DNA of 64,000 bases, taken from assembly GCA_963736695.1 (NCBI GenBank), contig CAVTPU010000004.1:1488001-1552000 (forward strand), given 5' to 3'. The DNA is from CAVTPU01 sp963736695 (lineage in GTDB: Bacteria; Actinomycetota; Actinomycetes; Mycobacteriales; Micromonosporaceae). Numbering within the stretch: the stretch's first letter is position 1; each line of letters begins with the position of its first letter. A program made the translations under genes and the position numbers. This document shows, piece after piece, positions 8,313-17,024 of the stretch. The notes below the pieces were generated by a model, which was given only the letters and a program-made list of their open reading frames with translations, did not search any database and was not told where the DNA came from.

Positions 8313-9464
8313 ATGACAGTCGCTGAAGTGTCCCGGACTAGACCGATACGGAACCGCACCGCAATTGCGTGGACCGGCGGCATCGCATACCCGGTGCTGC
8401 TCGCGTTGGTGGTGGCGATGCAGATGCACGGTCCCGAGTACCTTCGTCCGCTGGCACCGATTCTGCTCGGGTCCATGCTGACCGGCCTGATTCGCCGGCA
8501 CCCGGTGGTCGCGCATCTGGTGATCGTGTTCAGCTGGAGTGCCGTCGTGCCGTTCGGAGGTGGCGTCGCGATTGTGGCCGCTCACGTTGTTGTGCTCTGC
8601 GCCGCCACGGCGCTGCTGGCGGCGGGGAGCCGGCCAATCGTCTCGCTTCCGTTGGCTGCGATGACGCTGCTCAGCCAACTCGCAGCACTCACGTTCGCCG
8701 CTCACGGCGCCGCATACATCGACTCGGGAATCTTCACACTGCTCACCACGATCATTGCCTGGATGGGCGGCAACGGGCTGCGCCTGCGCCGCGTACACCG
8801 AGTCGAGGTCCACGAGAAGGCGCACGCCCAGGCCATCTCCGACGAGCGGCTACGAATCGCCCGCGAGCTGCACGATCTGGTGGCGCACAGCATCGGCGTC
8901 ATAGCAATCCAAGCCGGCGTCGGCGCGCGAGTCATCGACAGTCAGCCGGCCGAGGCCCGCAACGCACTGGCCACCATCGAGACAACTAGCCGCGAAACGC
9001 TTGCCGGCCTACGGCGGGCGTTGGGCTCGCTACGCCGCCGTGATGGCGACGGCGGGTCGCTCGATCCTGCGGTGGGGCTGACCAATGTGGAGCGGCTGAC
9101 GATCGCCGCCCGCGCGGCCGGAGTCACCGTAGATCTGCGGGTCACCGGCGACCGTCGAGCGTTGCCGCCGGACATCGAGTTGTCCGCGTACCGCATCGTG
9201 CAGGAGGCACTGACTAACGTGGTTCGCCACGCCGGCACCGACCAGTGCCGGGTGAATGTGCACTACAGCGCCGACGACGTGGTCATCGACGTCACCGACC
9301 ACGGCCGCGGCGGTGCGATCGGCGCCGCTGCCGGCTACGGCCTCGTCGGCATGCGCGAGCGCGTCGATCTGCTGGGCGGCGACCTGACCGCTGGACCGTT
9401 GGGCGATCAAGGGTTCCGCGTCACTGCGCGGTTGCCCCTACCAGCCACCGAGGCGGTCCGGTGA
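8313..9464 (+). CDS. Two-component sensor histidine kinase (NarX/DesK type)
   Basis: A 383-residue membrane kinase. The N-terminal ~165 residues are hydrophobic with about five to six transmembrane segments and no large extracytoplasmic loop. The dimerisation/phosphoacceptor segment of the HisKA_3 type follows (LRIARELHDLVAHSIGVIA, His about residue 185), then a HATPase_c domain with DHGRGGAIGAAAGYGLVGMRERV. I chose ATG 8313 over the GTG-like upstream codon because TACGAT at 8301-8306 fits a leaderless start there. Its TGA overlaps the GTG of the response regulator. The signal sensed is unknown; the intramembrane layout suggests an envelope signal. Confidence 0.93.
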   Translation: MTVAEVSRTRPIRNRTAIAWTGGIAYPVLLALVVAMQMHGPEYLRPLAPILLGSMLTGLIRRHPVVAHLVIVFSWSAVVPFGGGVAIVAAHVVVLCAATALLAAGSRPIVSLPLAAMTLLSQLAALTFAAHGAAYIDSGIFTLLTTIIAWMGGNGLRLRRVHRVEVHEKAHAQAISDERLRIARELHDLVAHSIGVIAIQAGVGARVIDSQPAEARNALATIETTSRETLAGLRRALGSLRRRDGDGGSLDPAVGLTNVERLTIAARAAGVTVDLRVTGDRRALPPDIELSAYRIVQEALTNVVRHAGTDQCRVNVHYSADDVVIDVTDHGRGGAIGAAAGYGLVGMRERVDLLGGDLTAGPLGDQGFRVTARLPLPATEAVR

Positions 9465-10108
9465 CCTCATCGGTTCGCGTCCTGCTCGCCGACGATCAGC
9501 CCCTGGTCCGAGCTGGTCTACGAGTGCTCATCGCAGACTCGCCTGACCTGCAGGTCGTGGGGGAAGCCGGCACCGGAGTCGAGGCTGTTCGCCTCGCCGA
9601 AGAACTGCGGCCCGACGTCGTCACTATGGACATCCGAATGCCCGAGATGGACGGCATCGAGGCCACCCGACGCATCCGCCACGCGCGAGTCCTCATGCTC
9701 ACAACCTTTGACGACGACGAATACGTTCATCGCGCGCTGCGCGCCGGGGCCAGTGGCTTCCTGTTAAAGGACATGGCCCTGGAGGCCATCCTGGACGCCA
9801 TCCGGGTCGTGGCGGCCGGCGACGGGCTAATCGCGCCCAGCGTGACCGGCCGCCTGATCGCGCAGTTCGCGGACCGCCCCTCGCCCGTCCGCGAACCCGC
9901 GCGGACCTTGGCGATCACCGATCGGGAACGTGAGGTGCTAGCGTTGGTCGGCTGCGGTCGCACCAATCAGGAGATCGGCGAGGCGCTCTTTATCAGCGTA
10001 GCGACGGCCAAAGCCCACGTTTCCCGGCTGCTAACCAAGCTCGACGCCCGGGATCGAGTGCAGCTGGTTATCATCGCCTACGACCACGGACTGGTAGCGC
10101 CGCGGTAA
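9461..10108 (+). CDS. NarL/FixJ-family response regulator
   Basis: A 215-residue response regulator. The receiver domain has acidic residues near the start (LLADDQ), the phosphorylatable Asp in VVTMDIRMPEMDG and the conserved Lys in GFLLKDM. The C-terminal LuxR-type HTH starts at ITDREREVLALVGCGRTNQEIG and contains VATAKAHVSRLLTKL. GTG 9461 overlaps the kinase stop codon (GTGA), so kinase and regulator are translated together. It should act as transcription activator or repressor after phosphorylation by the preceding kinase. No target operon is evident besides its own possible upstream repeat. Confidence 0.94.
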   Translation: MTSSVRVLLADDQPLVRAGLRVLIADSPDLQVVGEAGTGVEAVRLAEELRPDVVTMDIRMPEMDGIEATRRIRHARVLMLTTFDDDEYVHRALRAGASGFLLKDMALEAILDAIRVVAAGDGLIAPSVTGRLIAQFADRPSPVREPARTLAITDREREVLALVGCGRTNQEIGEALFISVATAKAHVSRLLTKLDARDRVQLVIIAYDHGLVAPR

Positions 10109-10150
10109 TAGAGTCTGACGGCACCCACTCCCGCCCGGCCGGAGGCCACC

Positions 10151-10786
10151 GTGAGCACAGAGCCTGACCAGACCGCGAAAGTCCTTCGCGCCTGGGAGAA
10201 GTGGGCACCCAGCTACGACGAGCAGATCGCGTTCCTGGAGAAGAACTGGCTCAGCGGCGGCCGACAGTGGCTCGCGACCCGTGCCCAAGGCCGGATCCTG
10301 GAGGTGGCGATCGGCACCGGCCTCAACCTGCCGTTCTATCCAGTCGACGTCACGCTTTCCGGAGTCGAGCTGAGCAGTGCGATGCTGACCATCGCCCGTC
10401 GTCGCGCCGCGAACCTCGGCCTCGACGTCGACCTGCACGAAGGCGACGCTCAAGCGCTGCCGTTCGGCGACGCCACGTTCGACACGGTGGTCTGCGCGCT
10501 CTCGCTGTGCGCGATCCCCGACCCCGCTGCGGCGATCGGCGAGATGAAACGCGTGCTGACACCGGGCGGGCGACTGCTGCTGCTCGACCACGTCGGCAGC
10601 ACCTGGCCACCAATCCGCGCCGCCCAATGGCTGCTGGAACGGTTGACCATCCGGACCGCCGGGGAGCACTTCACCCGCCGTCAGCTCCCCCTCGTCCGTA
10701 CCGCTGGGTTTGAAATTGTGGAGGTTGAACGACTCAAGGCTGGCACCGTCGAACGGATCTTCGCCCGCGCACCGCTCGCCGCGTGA
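10151..10786 (+). CDS. Class I SAM-dependent methyltransferase
   Basis: A 211-residue soluble methyltransferase of the UbiE/methyltransf_11 type. Motif I is ILEVAIGTGLNLPFY, the acidic residue after strand 2 is in LSGVELSS, and LPFGDATFDTVVCALSLC plus the loop LTPGGRLLLLDH are the usual motifs IV and VI. Similar actinobacterial proteins are annotated as phospholipid or ubiquinone-like methyltransferases, but the substrate cannot be read from sequence. The GTG start has a GGAGG eight bases upstream. It lies 42 bases after the two-component system on the same strand and may be part of that transcript. Confidence 0.88.
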   Translation: MSTEPDQTAKVLRAWEKWAPSYDEQIAFLEKNWLSGGRQWLATRAQGRILEVAIGTGLNLPFYPVDVTLSGVELSSAMLTIARRRAANLGLDVDLHEGDAQALPFGDATFDTVVCALSLCAIPDPAAAIGEMKRVLTPGGRLLLLDHVGSTWPPIRAAQWLLERLTIRTAGEHFTRRQLPLVRTAGFEIVEVERLKAGTVERIFARAPLAA

Positions 10787-10971
10787 CGTGGCGGCCTGGC
10801 CCCGAAGGTCCTGACCGGCTCCTCACCCCAGCCATCAACGAGCCCCGGAAGCCCATCCATCAAAGTCCACAACGGACCTGCCACCATCAGCCTCTACATG
10901 GTGAGCAGGACCGCATCATGGCCAACTACGCTACGGCATCCGAATCAGAGGCCGACCGTGGAAGCGACAAC
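10787..10971. other. Region without an intact gene
   Basis: Between the methyltransferase and the subtilase remnant I see no plausible reading frame with its own ribosome binding site and no convincing terminator. Confidence 0.4.
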
Positions 10972-11241
10972 TCAATAGTGGGAGCAGTACGCGTAGCTGT
11001 ATGCCGTCGCGGTCATCGCGCTCGGATCGGTATACACCGCAGTCACCTGGCCAGGAGACGAGCCGACGCACCGACCGTACAAGATGGTCTGGTCCGTGCC
11101 GACGCTCTGCCGGATCCCATTGAGATACCAGGCCGGTCCTGCGGCTGCGTTGACGAACAGCAGCCGATTGGGCGATCCGACCCCGGGGTTGATTATGGCG
11201 TTGACGGTGACGGGGAGAATCGCAGTCCGTGACCGCGAACA
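10972..11241 (-). pseudogene. C-terminal remnant of a secreted subtilase
   Basis: A minus-strand frame of 90 codons bounded by stops reads IINPGVGSPNRLLFVN followed by a Tyr/Ser/Ala-rich tail ending in CSHY. The GSPNRLLF phrase marks the end of the catalytic domain in proteinase K-like S8 peptidases; the intact subtilase at 46.4-48.7 kb has ITDPGAGSPNKLLF at the same place. There is no start codon, signal peptide or catalytic triad, so only the C-terminal domain of a lost gene remains. The following 11242-11476 shows no further gene. Confidence 0.55.
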
Positions 11242-11476
11242 TTAAAGATGCAAAACATTGATGTCAATGTATTGCCATGATTGCGGGCTGCGTGGCAGTT
11301 CCGCTTCGCTCCGGTTGCGACGGTCTTGTGCCGGAATCTGACCGTGGCCGATTGAATCGGCAACGGTCGACCGGGCGTCCGCTGCCGCTTGGTCCCGGCC
11401 TACCCTGGTCTGGAATTCCGGCCGCTACAGTCCCGTGTCGCCCTGTTCCACAACGTGGTCTGCTGAGACCTTCCCG

Positions 11477-12208
11477 TCAGACTGCGTGGCCGATGAGCAC
11501 GACGAGTCCATCGGGGAGGGTCTCTGTGCCGAACGATGAACGTACCTGTGTATTGATCCCGAGCGGCCGCAGGAGCGCTGGCAGGGTCGCTGTGTCGAGC
11601 AGAACGTTGTCATGGTGTTCATCGTCGCGCTGCCACAGCCCGTCGTCGCGTTCGACAAACGTGGTCATGTCCCGAACGAAGCGATCGGCGGCCGGTGTCG
11701 AGAATCGGGAGACGAGCAGCCACCCGTCACCACTGTGGACCTGAGCGGGAGCATCCCGGCGGGCCTGTCCCCAACGCAGGTCGCAGACGTCGAGAGCCAT
11801 GACACCGCCTGGCTTGAGCGCGCTGGCAAGCGCCCTCAACGCTCGGTGCACGTCAGTGACCGTGTCCAGGTAATTCAACGCGTGGCCGGTCCCGACGATC
11901 GCGTCGGCGGGTGGAACCGGATCGTCCGGCAGGCTCAGGCGGGCGAACTGCGTGCCAGGCAGGACTTCACGCGCGAGTTCGAGCATGGCCGGGGACGCAT
12001 CGGTGGCGAGCACCTGGTGCCCTGCTGCCACGAGGCGTTGTGTCAACAGGCCCGTTCCGCAGCCGATCTCCAGAACTAAGCCATCTCGCGCAAGAACCGG
12101 TTCCAACCACTCGAGCACACCCGGGGCGCAGTTCTGCGCGTGAAAACCAAAACCTTGATCATGTACGAACGACAGGTCCCGCCGATAGTAGGGCTCGTCC
12201 CGTTGCAT
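11477..12208 (-). CDS. Class I SAM-dependent methyltransferase
   Basis: A 243-residue methyltransferase. Motif I is LVLEIGCGTGLLTQRLVAAG, followed by VLATDASPAMLELARE (motif II acidic residue) and LKPGGVMALDVCD. The C-terminal half has the strand-rich insertion typical of small-molecule methyltransferases in Streptomyces-like genomes. ATG 12208 was chosen because upstream in-frame codons give low-complexity sequence; no strong ribosome binding site precedes it. It diverges from the sigma factor gene at 12344. Substrate unknown. Confidence 0.85.
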   Translation of the reverse strand: MQRDEPYYRRDLSFVHDQGFGFHAQNCAPGVLEWLEPVLARDGLVLEIGCGTGLLTQRLVAAGHQVLATDASPAMLELAREVLPGTQFARLSLPDDPVPPADAIVGTGHALNYLDTVTDVHRALRALASALKPGGVMALDVCDLRWGQARRDAPAQVHSGDGWLLVSRFSTPAADRFVRDMTTFVERDDGLWQRDDEHHDNVLLDTATLPALLRPLGINTQVRSSFGTETLPDGLVVLIGHAV

Positions 12209-12343
12209 GCTCGCATCAGACCAGACCAACCCAGCGTCGGCAAGCGAACACCCGGCTAGGTGAGCGCCAAACTGGCCGGCTCCCGTCCCTGTCTTCATCG
12301 AGGCCCGGGAGGCCCGTCCAAACTGGGGTCTGGAGGCGTGCAT

Positions 12344-12886
12344 ATGGGTAGGGAGGTGTTCGTGGATACCGAAGAGTCGTTCCGGGCCTTCGTGGCCGCA
12401 CGACTGTTGCCGCTGTCGAGGGTCGCGTTCATGCTGACCGGAGACTGGCATCTGGCGGAAGACCTAGTGCAAAACACTCTGGTACGGGTTGCCCGCCACT
12501 GGGAGCGGGTAGCAGCCGCTGGCGACCCGGACCACTATGTCCGGCGCACCATGTATAACCAGCATGTATCGATGTGGCGCCGCCGCTGGCGGGCTGTCGA
12601 ACTGCGCTCCGAGGTTCCGGACCTGCCGTTGCCCGATCCCACCACCGATTCCGTTCGGTCGCTTGTGGTGCGTCAGGCACTCGCCCGACTCGCCCCGAGG
12701 CAACGCGCGGTGCTCGTGCTCCGGTTCTACGAAGACCTCACCATAGCGGAGTCAGCCGAAGTTCTCGGCTGCTCGGTGTCGACCGTGAAGAGTCAAGTCC
12801 GCGACGCGCTCGCCCGGCTCCAGGCGACGGCACCCGAGTTGGCCGACCTGGTTGGCGCGTCAAACGCCGAAGGAGGTTACCGGTGA
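12344..12886 (+). CDS. SigE-family (ECF group) RNA polymerase sigma factor
   Basis: A 180-residue ECF sigma factor. Region 2 is seen at LAEDLVQNTLVRVARHW and YVRRTMYNQHVSMWRRR; region 4 at LAPRQRAVLVLRFYEDLTIAESAEVL and the recognition helix VSTVKSQVRDALARL. ATG 12344 has GGAGG at 12332-12336. Its stop overlaps the GTG of the following propeller gene (GTGA at 12883-12886). It is the second member of the same family in the window and shares its gene order with the pair at 4.2-6.0 kb. Confidence 0.93.
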   Translation: MGREVFVDTEESFRAFVAARLLPLSRVAFMLTGDWHLAEDLVQNTLVRVARHWERVAAAGDPDHYVRRTMYNQHVSMWRRRWRAVELRSEVPDLPLPDPTTDSVRSLVVRQALARLAPRQRAVLVLRFYEDLTIAESAEVLGCSVSTVKSQVRDALARLQATAPELADLVGASNAEGGYR

Positions 12887-14368
12887 GCGAGCAACTGAAA
12901 GAGGCATTGGCGGAGCTCGGTGAACGGACGCCGGCTGTCCGTGTGCCCGATGATCTATGGCGTCGTGGCCGGCGTGCCCGGCTGCGAGAAAGGATCGCCG
13001 CGATGCTCTCCGTGGTGGGCGTCGTGGTCGCGATAACGGCGCTGGTGCCGGTGTGGCTGTTCGGACCGGCGCCGCTATACGCTGGCGGAAAACCGGCTGA
13101 CGCCGTACCAGGGAAGTTGCATTTGCCATGGATGTGGCAGGCCACAGTGGAGCAGGATCCTCGCGGGCCAGCGTCGGTGCTGTTCACCGGGAGCGGGCTC
13201 GGGCTCTCAGGCAGTGACCTGATCGACCATGAGGGCAAGGTGGCGGTGGTTGGCCGAGACGGCTCATACCGGATGATGCTTTACGGCGGTAGTGAGGTCA
13301 CTCCAGGCGACGACGTGCTGCTCTCCCCCAACGGCACGTTCGTGGCACAAGGTTTTAAGGCTGGAGCCGAGAAGGACGGCTGGGTCGTGGTCACCGATCT
13401 CGGGACCGGCAAGAGCAGGGCCTTCCGGGGTGTGAACGGCGCCACGTGCTGCGGGCGGCCTGTCGCCTGGGCACCGGACGGAAAGTCGTTGCTCGCCATC
13501 GACTTCAATCAGGAACCGACCCACTTCGACCCGGTGACCGGCACCGGTGTCCAGCCTGCCAGGCTCTGGCTACTGGACCTGACCACCGGAGGCACGCGGC
13601 AGATCGTCGGTGATCTCGGAGACCTAAACAAACTGCGCAGTGCCTCGCTCGCCGCGTTCTCGCCAGACGGCAAACGGATCGCGGTAACCGTCGGCGACGA
13701 ACTACGGATGATCGACGTCACCGGACGGACACTGTGGACGTCCACACTGGAACCGGGAAGATACCTGGCGGGCACGGCGGCCTTCACACCCGACGACACA
13801 AAGATCGTCACCGTCGCGGTGGAGGGCTGCCGCACAGACTGCGACGCCCCTGCTCTGGCCGCCCGCCAGTGGCACGTCGGCTACTTGGACGCGCGGACCG
13901 GCACCAACGCCGACGGCCCGCCGATCGATCCGGTCACCGGCATGGCGGTTCGGGCGGTCGGGTGGCGGCACGGCACCGATCTGGCGGCGGTCGTCTATCA
14001 GCCGGATCGCAGGCTTTCCAAAGAGATGCTTGCTGGGACGACTGGCACCGGCCTCACCGAGACCGGCCATGTGACGCTGGTCGCGCTGCGCCAAAGTCAC
14101 GCACCTGAGGTGCTGCTCGATCCGCCCAATGAAGTCTTGGCACTCGATGTCGCCCAGGATCTGCTGCGTTCGGGTCGAGTTCGGCGGACCCGCACCCGAA
14201 CCGACAATGTTTCCCGCCCGCCCGCTCATCCTCCTCCCGATCATGCTGGTGGCCATCCCGATCCTCGGTATCGCGACCCTGGCCGGCTGGCGGTTACGAT
14301 TGCGCCGCCGACCGACACGAACCGGGCCGGTTTCCCGCACCGACGAGGGGGGCGACGCTTCGCCATGA
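12883..14368 (+). CDS. Two-helix membrane beta-propeller protein, frameshifted near its 3' end
   Basis: N-terminal cytoplasmic region, a transmembrane helix at about residues 45-65, then a large extracytoplasmic domain with TolB/WD-like repeats (WAPDGKSLLAID, FSPDGKRIAVTVGDE, FTPDDTKIVTVAVEG). From about 14166 the original frame turns into Arg/Pro-rich junk, while the +1 frame continues as FGGPAPEPTMFPARP, a second transmembrane helix (LILLPIMLVAIPILGIA) and a basic tail ending at TGA 14366-14368. One extra base near 14161-14170 explains this. Taken literally, the GTG 12883 frame stays open to 15063 and fuses to the phosphatase. Coupled to the sigma gene by GTGA; probable sensor or anti-sigma partner (inference). 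Confidence 0.72.
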
Positions 14369-15063
14369 TGTTCGCTTCTCGCGACTACGCCGACACCACC
14401 ATCAGCGTGGCATCGCTATCGGAACAAGGCCCACATCCGAACAATGAGGATGCGTTTCTCATCGCTCGACACCCGGCAGACACCGACATCGTCTTGTGTC
14501 TGCTGGCGGATGGGCAGGGCGGACATGCCGGCGGCGCCCGTGCGGCGCAGGTAGCCTGCCAGACCGCCCTCGACGCGGCGAGCGGCGTGGCTCCGAGGAG
14601 GCTCAGGGCCGAGCGTTCCTGGCGGCGCATTTGTCGGGCGGCAGACATGGCGGTCGCCGCAGATGCGGACGCGGGCCTCACCACATTGATAGCCTTTGGC
14701 ATCGCCGACGGCCGGGTTGTTGGCGCGTCCAATGGCGACAGTGCGGCAGTCGCCATCTCGAACGCGACTCCCCTCATCGAACTCACCCAACACCAAGCCA
14801 AGAATCCGCCGGTCGGTTCCGGCAACGCAGAGATCGTTGGGTTCACCGCTTCGTTGGCCACCCCATGGTCGGTGGTGACGATGTCCGACGGCGTGTGGAG
14901 GTCGCACGGGCGCGATCACGTGTTTGACAGAGTCCTCGAACTTCGCGGCACCACGCTGATAGCGTCACTGCTCCAGCAAAGCCTGCTTTGCGGTGACGGT
15001 TCAGTCGACGACGACTTTACGGTCGTGACGATCGACGGCACCGCCCCGCCGGAAGCCCGCTGA
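14365..15063 (+). CDS. PP2C-type protein phosphatase (PPM family)
   Basis: A 232-residue compact PPM-family Ser/Thr phosphatase. Metal-binding and core motifs occur in order: SEQGPHPNNEDAF, LLADGQGGHAGG, AGLTTLIAFG, ASNGDSAAV, TMSDGVW and the C-terminal DDDFTVVTI. ATG 14365 overlaps the TGA that would end the frame-corrected propeller gene (ATGA), which argues that this is a separate coupled gene despite the literal open frame running in from upstream. Together the three genes could form a sigma factor, membrane sensor and phosphatase relay. No kinase is encoded nearby. Confidence 0.8.
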   Translation: MMFASRDYADTTISVASLSEQGPHPNNEDAFLIARHPADTDIVLCLLADGQGGHAGGARAAQVACQTALDAASGVAPRRLRAERSWRRICRAADMAVAADADAGLTTLIAFGIADGRVVGASNGDSAAVAISNATPLIELTQHQAKNPPVGSGNAEIVGFTASLATPWSVVTMSDGVWRSHGRDHVFDRVLELRGTTLIASLLQQSLLCGDGSVDDDFTVVTIDGTAPPEAR

Positions 15064-15240
15064 ATTGGCGGCGTTGCGTTGCATTGCGGCGAGTCCAGCA
15101 CGCAATTCCTCATCGCCCATCACCAGATAGACCAACCCACAGTCCTGCGGACCGGTCGCGTCCAGTTGGCACAAGGTGCACGGCTGGCCCGGCCGGACCG
15201 GGCAGCGCGGATGAGGCCTTCGCCTCTGCGAACCATCCAC
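15001..15240 (-). CDS. Small Cys-containing protein (DUF6767-like)
   Basis: A 79-residue frame from GTG 15240. It contains RCPVRPGQPCTLC and ATGPQDCGLVYLVMGDEELR, a pattern I associate with the small actinobacterial DUF6767 family (function unknown). The four Cys could bind a metal. Its last 63 bases overlap the 3' end of the convergent phosphatase gene, and the C-terminal ~20 residues past RRG look less conserved. Family assignment is from memory and should be checked. Confidence 0.5.
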   Translation of the reverse strand: MDGSQRRRPHPRCPVRPGQPCTLCQLDATGPQDCGLVYLVMGDEELRAGLAAMQRNAANSAGFRRGGAVDRHDRKVVVD

Positions 15241-15250
15241 AGTGTCAGCT

Positions 15251-15373
15251 TCACGCTTGTGGCTGCGAGGCGACAGGGTCCAAGGTCCTGTCGAGATCGA
15301 TAAGGACGGCCAGACCGTCCAGGACGCGGCGCAGACCGAAGTCGTAGGCGTAGGCGTGGTCGTGGTCGTGGTC
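15251..15373 (-). pseudogene. C-terminal remnant of a TetR-family regulator
   Basis: On the minus strand a 41-codon stretch reads YDFGLRRVLDGLAVLIDL and ends at TGA 15251-15253. This matches the last helix of TetR regulators of the TetR_C type. There is no DNA-binding part: directly upstream is the stop codon of the WD40 gene at 15374, so the rest was deleted. The repeated GTGGTC codons encode a run of alternating Asp-His. Confidence 0.6.
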
Positions 15374-16732
15374 CTACAGCGACGGCAGGTCCCAGCGGCG
15401 TAGTGTGCCGTCACTGCCGCCGGTGACCACCATCAACCGCCCGTCGGTGCCGCTCACCAGTGCGACCAGTAGTTCATCGTGGTCCGGTTCGACTGCGGCG
15501 TGGCCGGCCAACCGGCCGACCAGTTCCTCACCGGTCATCGGGTCCCACACGCTGACGCCGGCCGCGCCGTCGGTGGCCAGCAGCGCGTCGGTACCGTCGG
15601 CGCGGGGCACGGCCAACATGCGCTCCGGATATATCTCGGCGAAGGCGGCCAACCGCTGCCCGGTAACCGGGTCGCCGACCCGTACCTCGTCGTGGTTATC
15701 GTCGCCGGTTACCACGAGCGTACGACCGGCCGGGCCGCGCAACACGGCCAGCCGGGCGACGGTGTGCAACGGGTCGAACCCGGCGCCGTGCTCGGCTCCG
15801 GTGACTGGGTCGAACACCCGCACCGGGCCTTCGTCGCTGGCGCAGGCCAGCCAGTCGCCGCCGGTCCGACGGACGGCCGCAATCCGGGTGGCGTGGCAGA
15901 TGAAGGGAGCGGGCAGGGCGGCGCCGGTCTGTGGATCCCACAGCTTCACCTCGTCTGGCAACGGGCCGAACTCCCGGCCCGGGACCTCGCCAGCGGTGGC
16001 CATCAGCGTACGCCCGTCGGCCAGGCACACCGCGCACAGCGCGGTGACACCGGCGGTATGTGGTGCGAACGGTTCGCTGATCATGACGCCGGTGGTCGGA
16101 TCCAAGACCACGACCATGGTCCCGCCGACCGTGCCGGCCAGTAGTGGTCTGTCGGCGCCGTGGACGACAATGGCACCATCGGGAACGGCGAACGGCAGGG
16201 TGCCTACACGTTCACCTGTCAGCGGATCCCAGGTCAGCGCCTCGTCCCGACCCTCGTGGGTGGAGACCACGAGGCCACCTGCGCCGGGCAGCACCGCCAG
16301 ACCGACGACCGCCCCGGTGACCGTCCCGCCAATCCCGCCTGGCGGATCGTCCGTGCCGCCCGCACTGTCAACGTCGTCGCACGCGGGGGCCGGTGCCTCA
16401 CTGACCGGCTCGCCGGTGAGCGGGTTCCACACCAATACCGGGGCCGGCATCCCCGAGGCCGGGTCGTCCCCGGCGTACACGGTGACCCGCGGACCCCTCT
16501 CAGCAGCGTGTACGACCACCCGCCGCACCCATGCCGCGCTCGCCCCGTTGACGGGGGAAGCCACGATCGGCGGTCGCACCTGTCGACCGGTATCGGGGTC
16601 CCACAGTCGCACGGTGCCGTCAACGCCACCGGTCACCACCGCGGGCCGGCCGTCGGGCAGGGTAAGCGGCGCCCAGTCGGTGATCGCGCCGACCGACTCT
16701 GAAAAGACGAAGGAAGGGACTGTCGCCGCCAT
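15374..16732 (-). CDS. WD40-repeat protein
   Basis: A 452-residue WD40-type beta-propeller, cytoplasmic by appearance (no signal peptide or membrane helix). At least six blades end in WD or equivalent (VRLWDPDTG, LVWNPLTG, LTWDPLTG, VKLWDPQTG, VSVWDPMTG, LRRWDLP). Such actinobacterial proteins are often the propeller part of larger signalling ATPases; here it stands alone, so it may be a scaffold or a fragment. ATG 16732 overlaps the stop of the small upstream frame (ATGA), which supports this start and co-translation. Confidence 0.78.
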   Translation of the reverse strand: MAATVPSFVFSESVGAITDWAPLTLPDGRPAVVTGGVDGTVRLWDPDTGRQVRPPIVASPVNGASAAWVRRVVVHAAERGPRVTVYAGDDPASGMPAPVLVWNPLTGEPVSEAPAPACDDVDSAGGTDDPPGGIGGTVTGAVVGLAVLPGAGGLVVSTHEGRDEALTWDPLTGERVGTLPFAVPDGAIVVHGADRPLLAGTVGGTMVVVLDPTTGVMISEPFAPHTAGVTALCAVCLADGRTLMATAGEVPGREFGPLPDEVKLWDPQTGAALPAPFICHATRIAAVRRTGGDWLACASDEGPVRVFDPVTGAEHGAGFDPLHTVARLAVLRGPAGRTLVVTGDDNHDEVRVGDPVTGQRLAAFAEIYPERMLAVPRADGTDALLATDGAAGVSVWDPMTGEELVGRLAGHAAVEPDHDELLVALVSGTDGRLMVVTGGSDGTLRRWDLPSL

Positions 16733-16989
16733 CACGCCTGCTCGCCTGCCAGCTCCAGGACCCATTGATTGTCGAAGATGCCCAACGGCGCGAGGATCTT
16801 CTCGGCCCGACGTTCGTCCACTGCCAACGCGACCACCCCGTCGACTTCCGTCCTTATTGTCAGGTCAAGGTACACCAGGTTGGACAACACCTCGGCGCGC
16901 ACGAGACGTACGCGCTGTGTGGACCACTGACAGCCGGAAGCATACGGTGACAACAATGTCAGCGTTGACCCCACTCCAGGCGACGACAC
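16732..16989 (-). CDS. Small hypothetical protein upstream of the WD40 gene
   Basis: An 85-codon frame whose stop overlaps the start of the WD40 gene. The C-terminal half (VYLDLTIRTEVDGVVALAVDERRA) looks like a real protein segment; the N-terminal ~30 codons are doubtful, and no ribosome binding site supports ATG 16989 or the internal GTG. It may be the 3' end of a larger lost gene to which the propeller once belonged. I do not recognise a family. Confidence 0.35.
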   Translation of the reverse strand: MSSPGVGSTLTLLSPYASGCQWSTQRVRLVRAEVLSNLVYLDLTIRTEVDGVVALAVDERRAEKILAPLGIFDNQWVLELAGEQA

Positions 16990-17024
16990 TGTGCCTCTTC
17001 TTCGACGTACCAGAAAGCTCGGAG

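Noticed and set aside
12883..15063. A single 726-residue sensor-phosphatase fusion protein
   Set aside because: The alternative frame supplies a membrane helix and a stop that overlaps the phosphatase ATG exactly as in coupled genes, and the literal frame is Arg/Pro junk between 14170 and 14360; a frameshift is the simpler reading.
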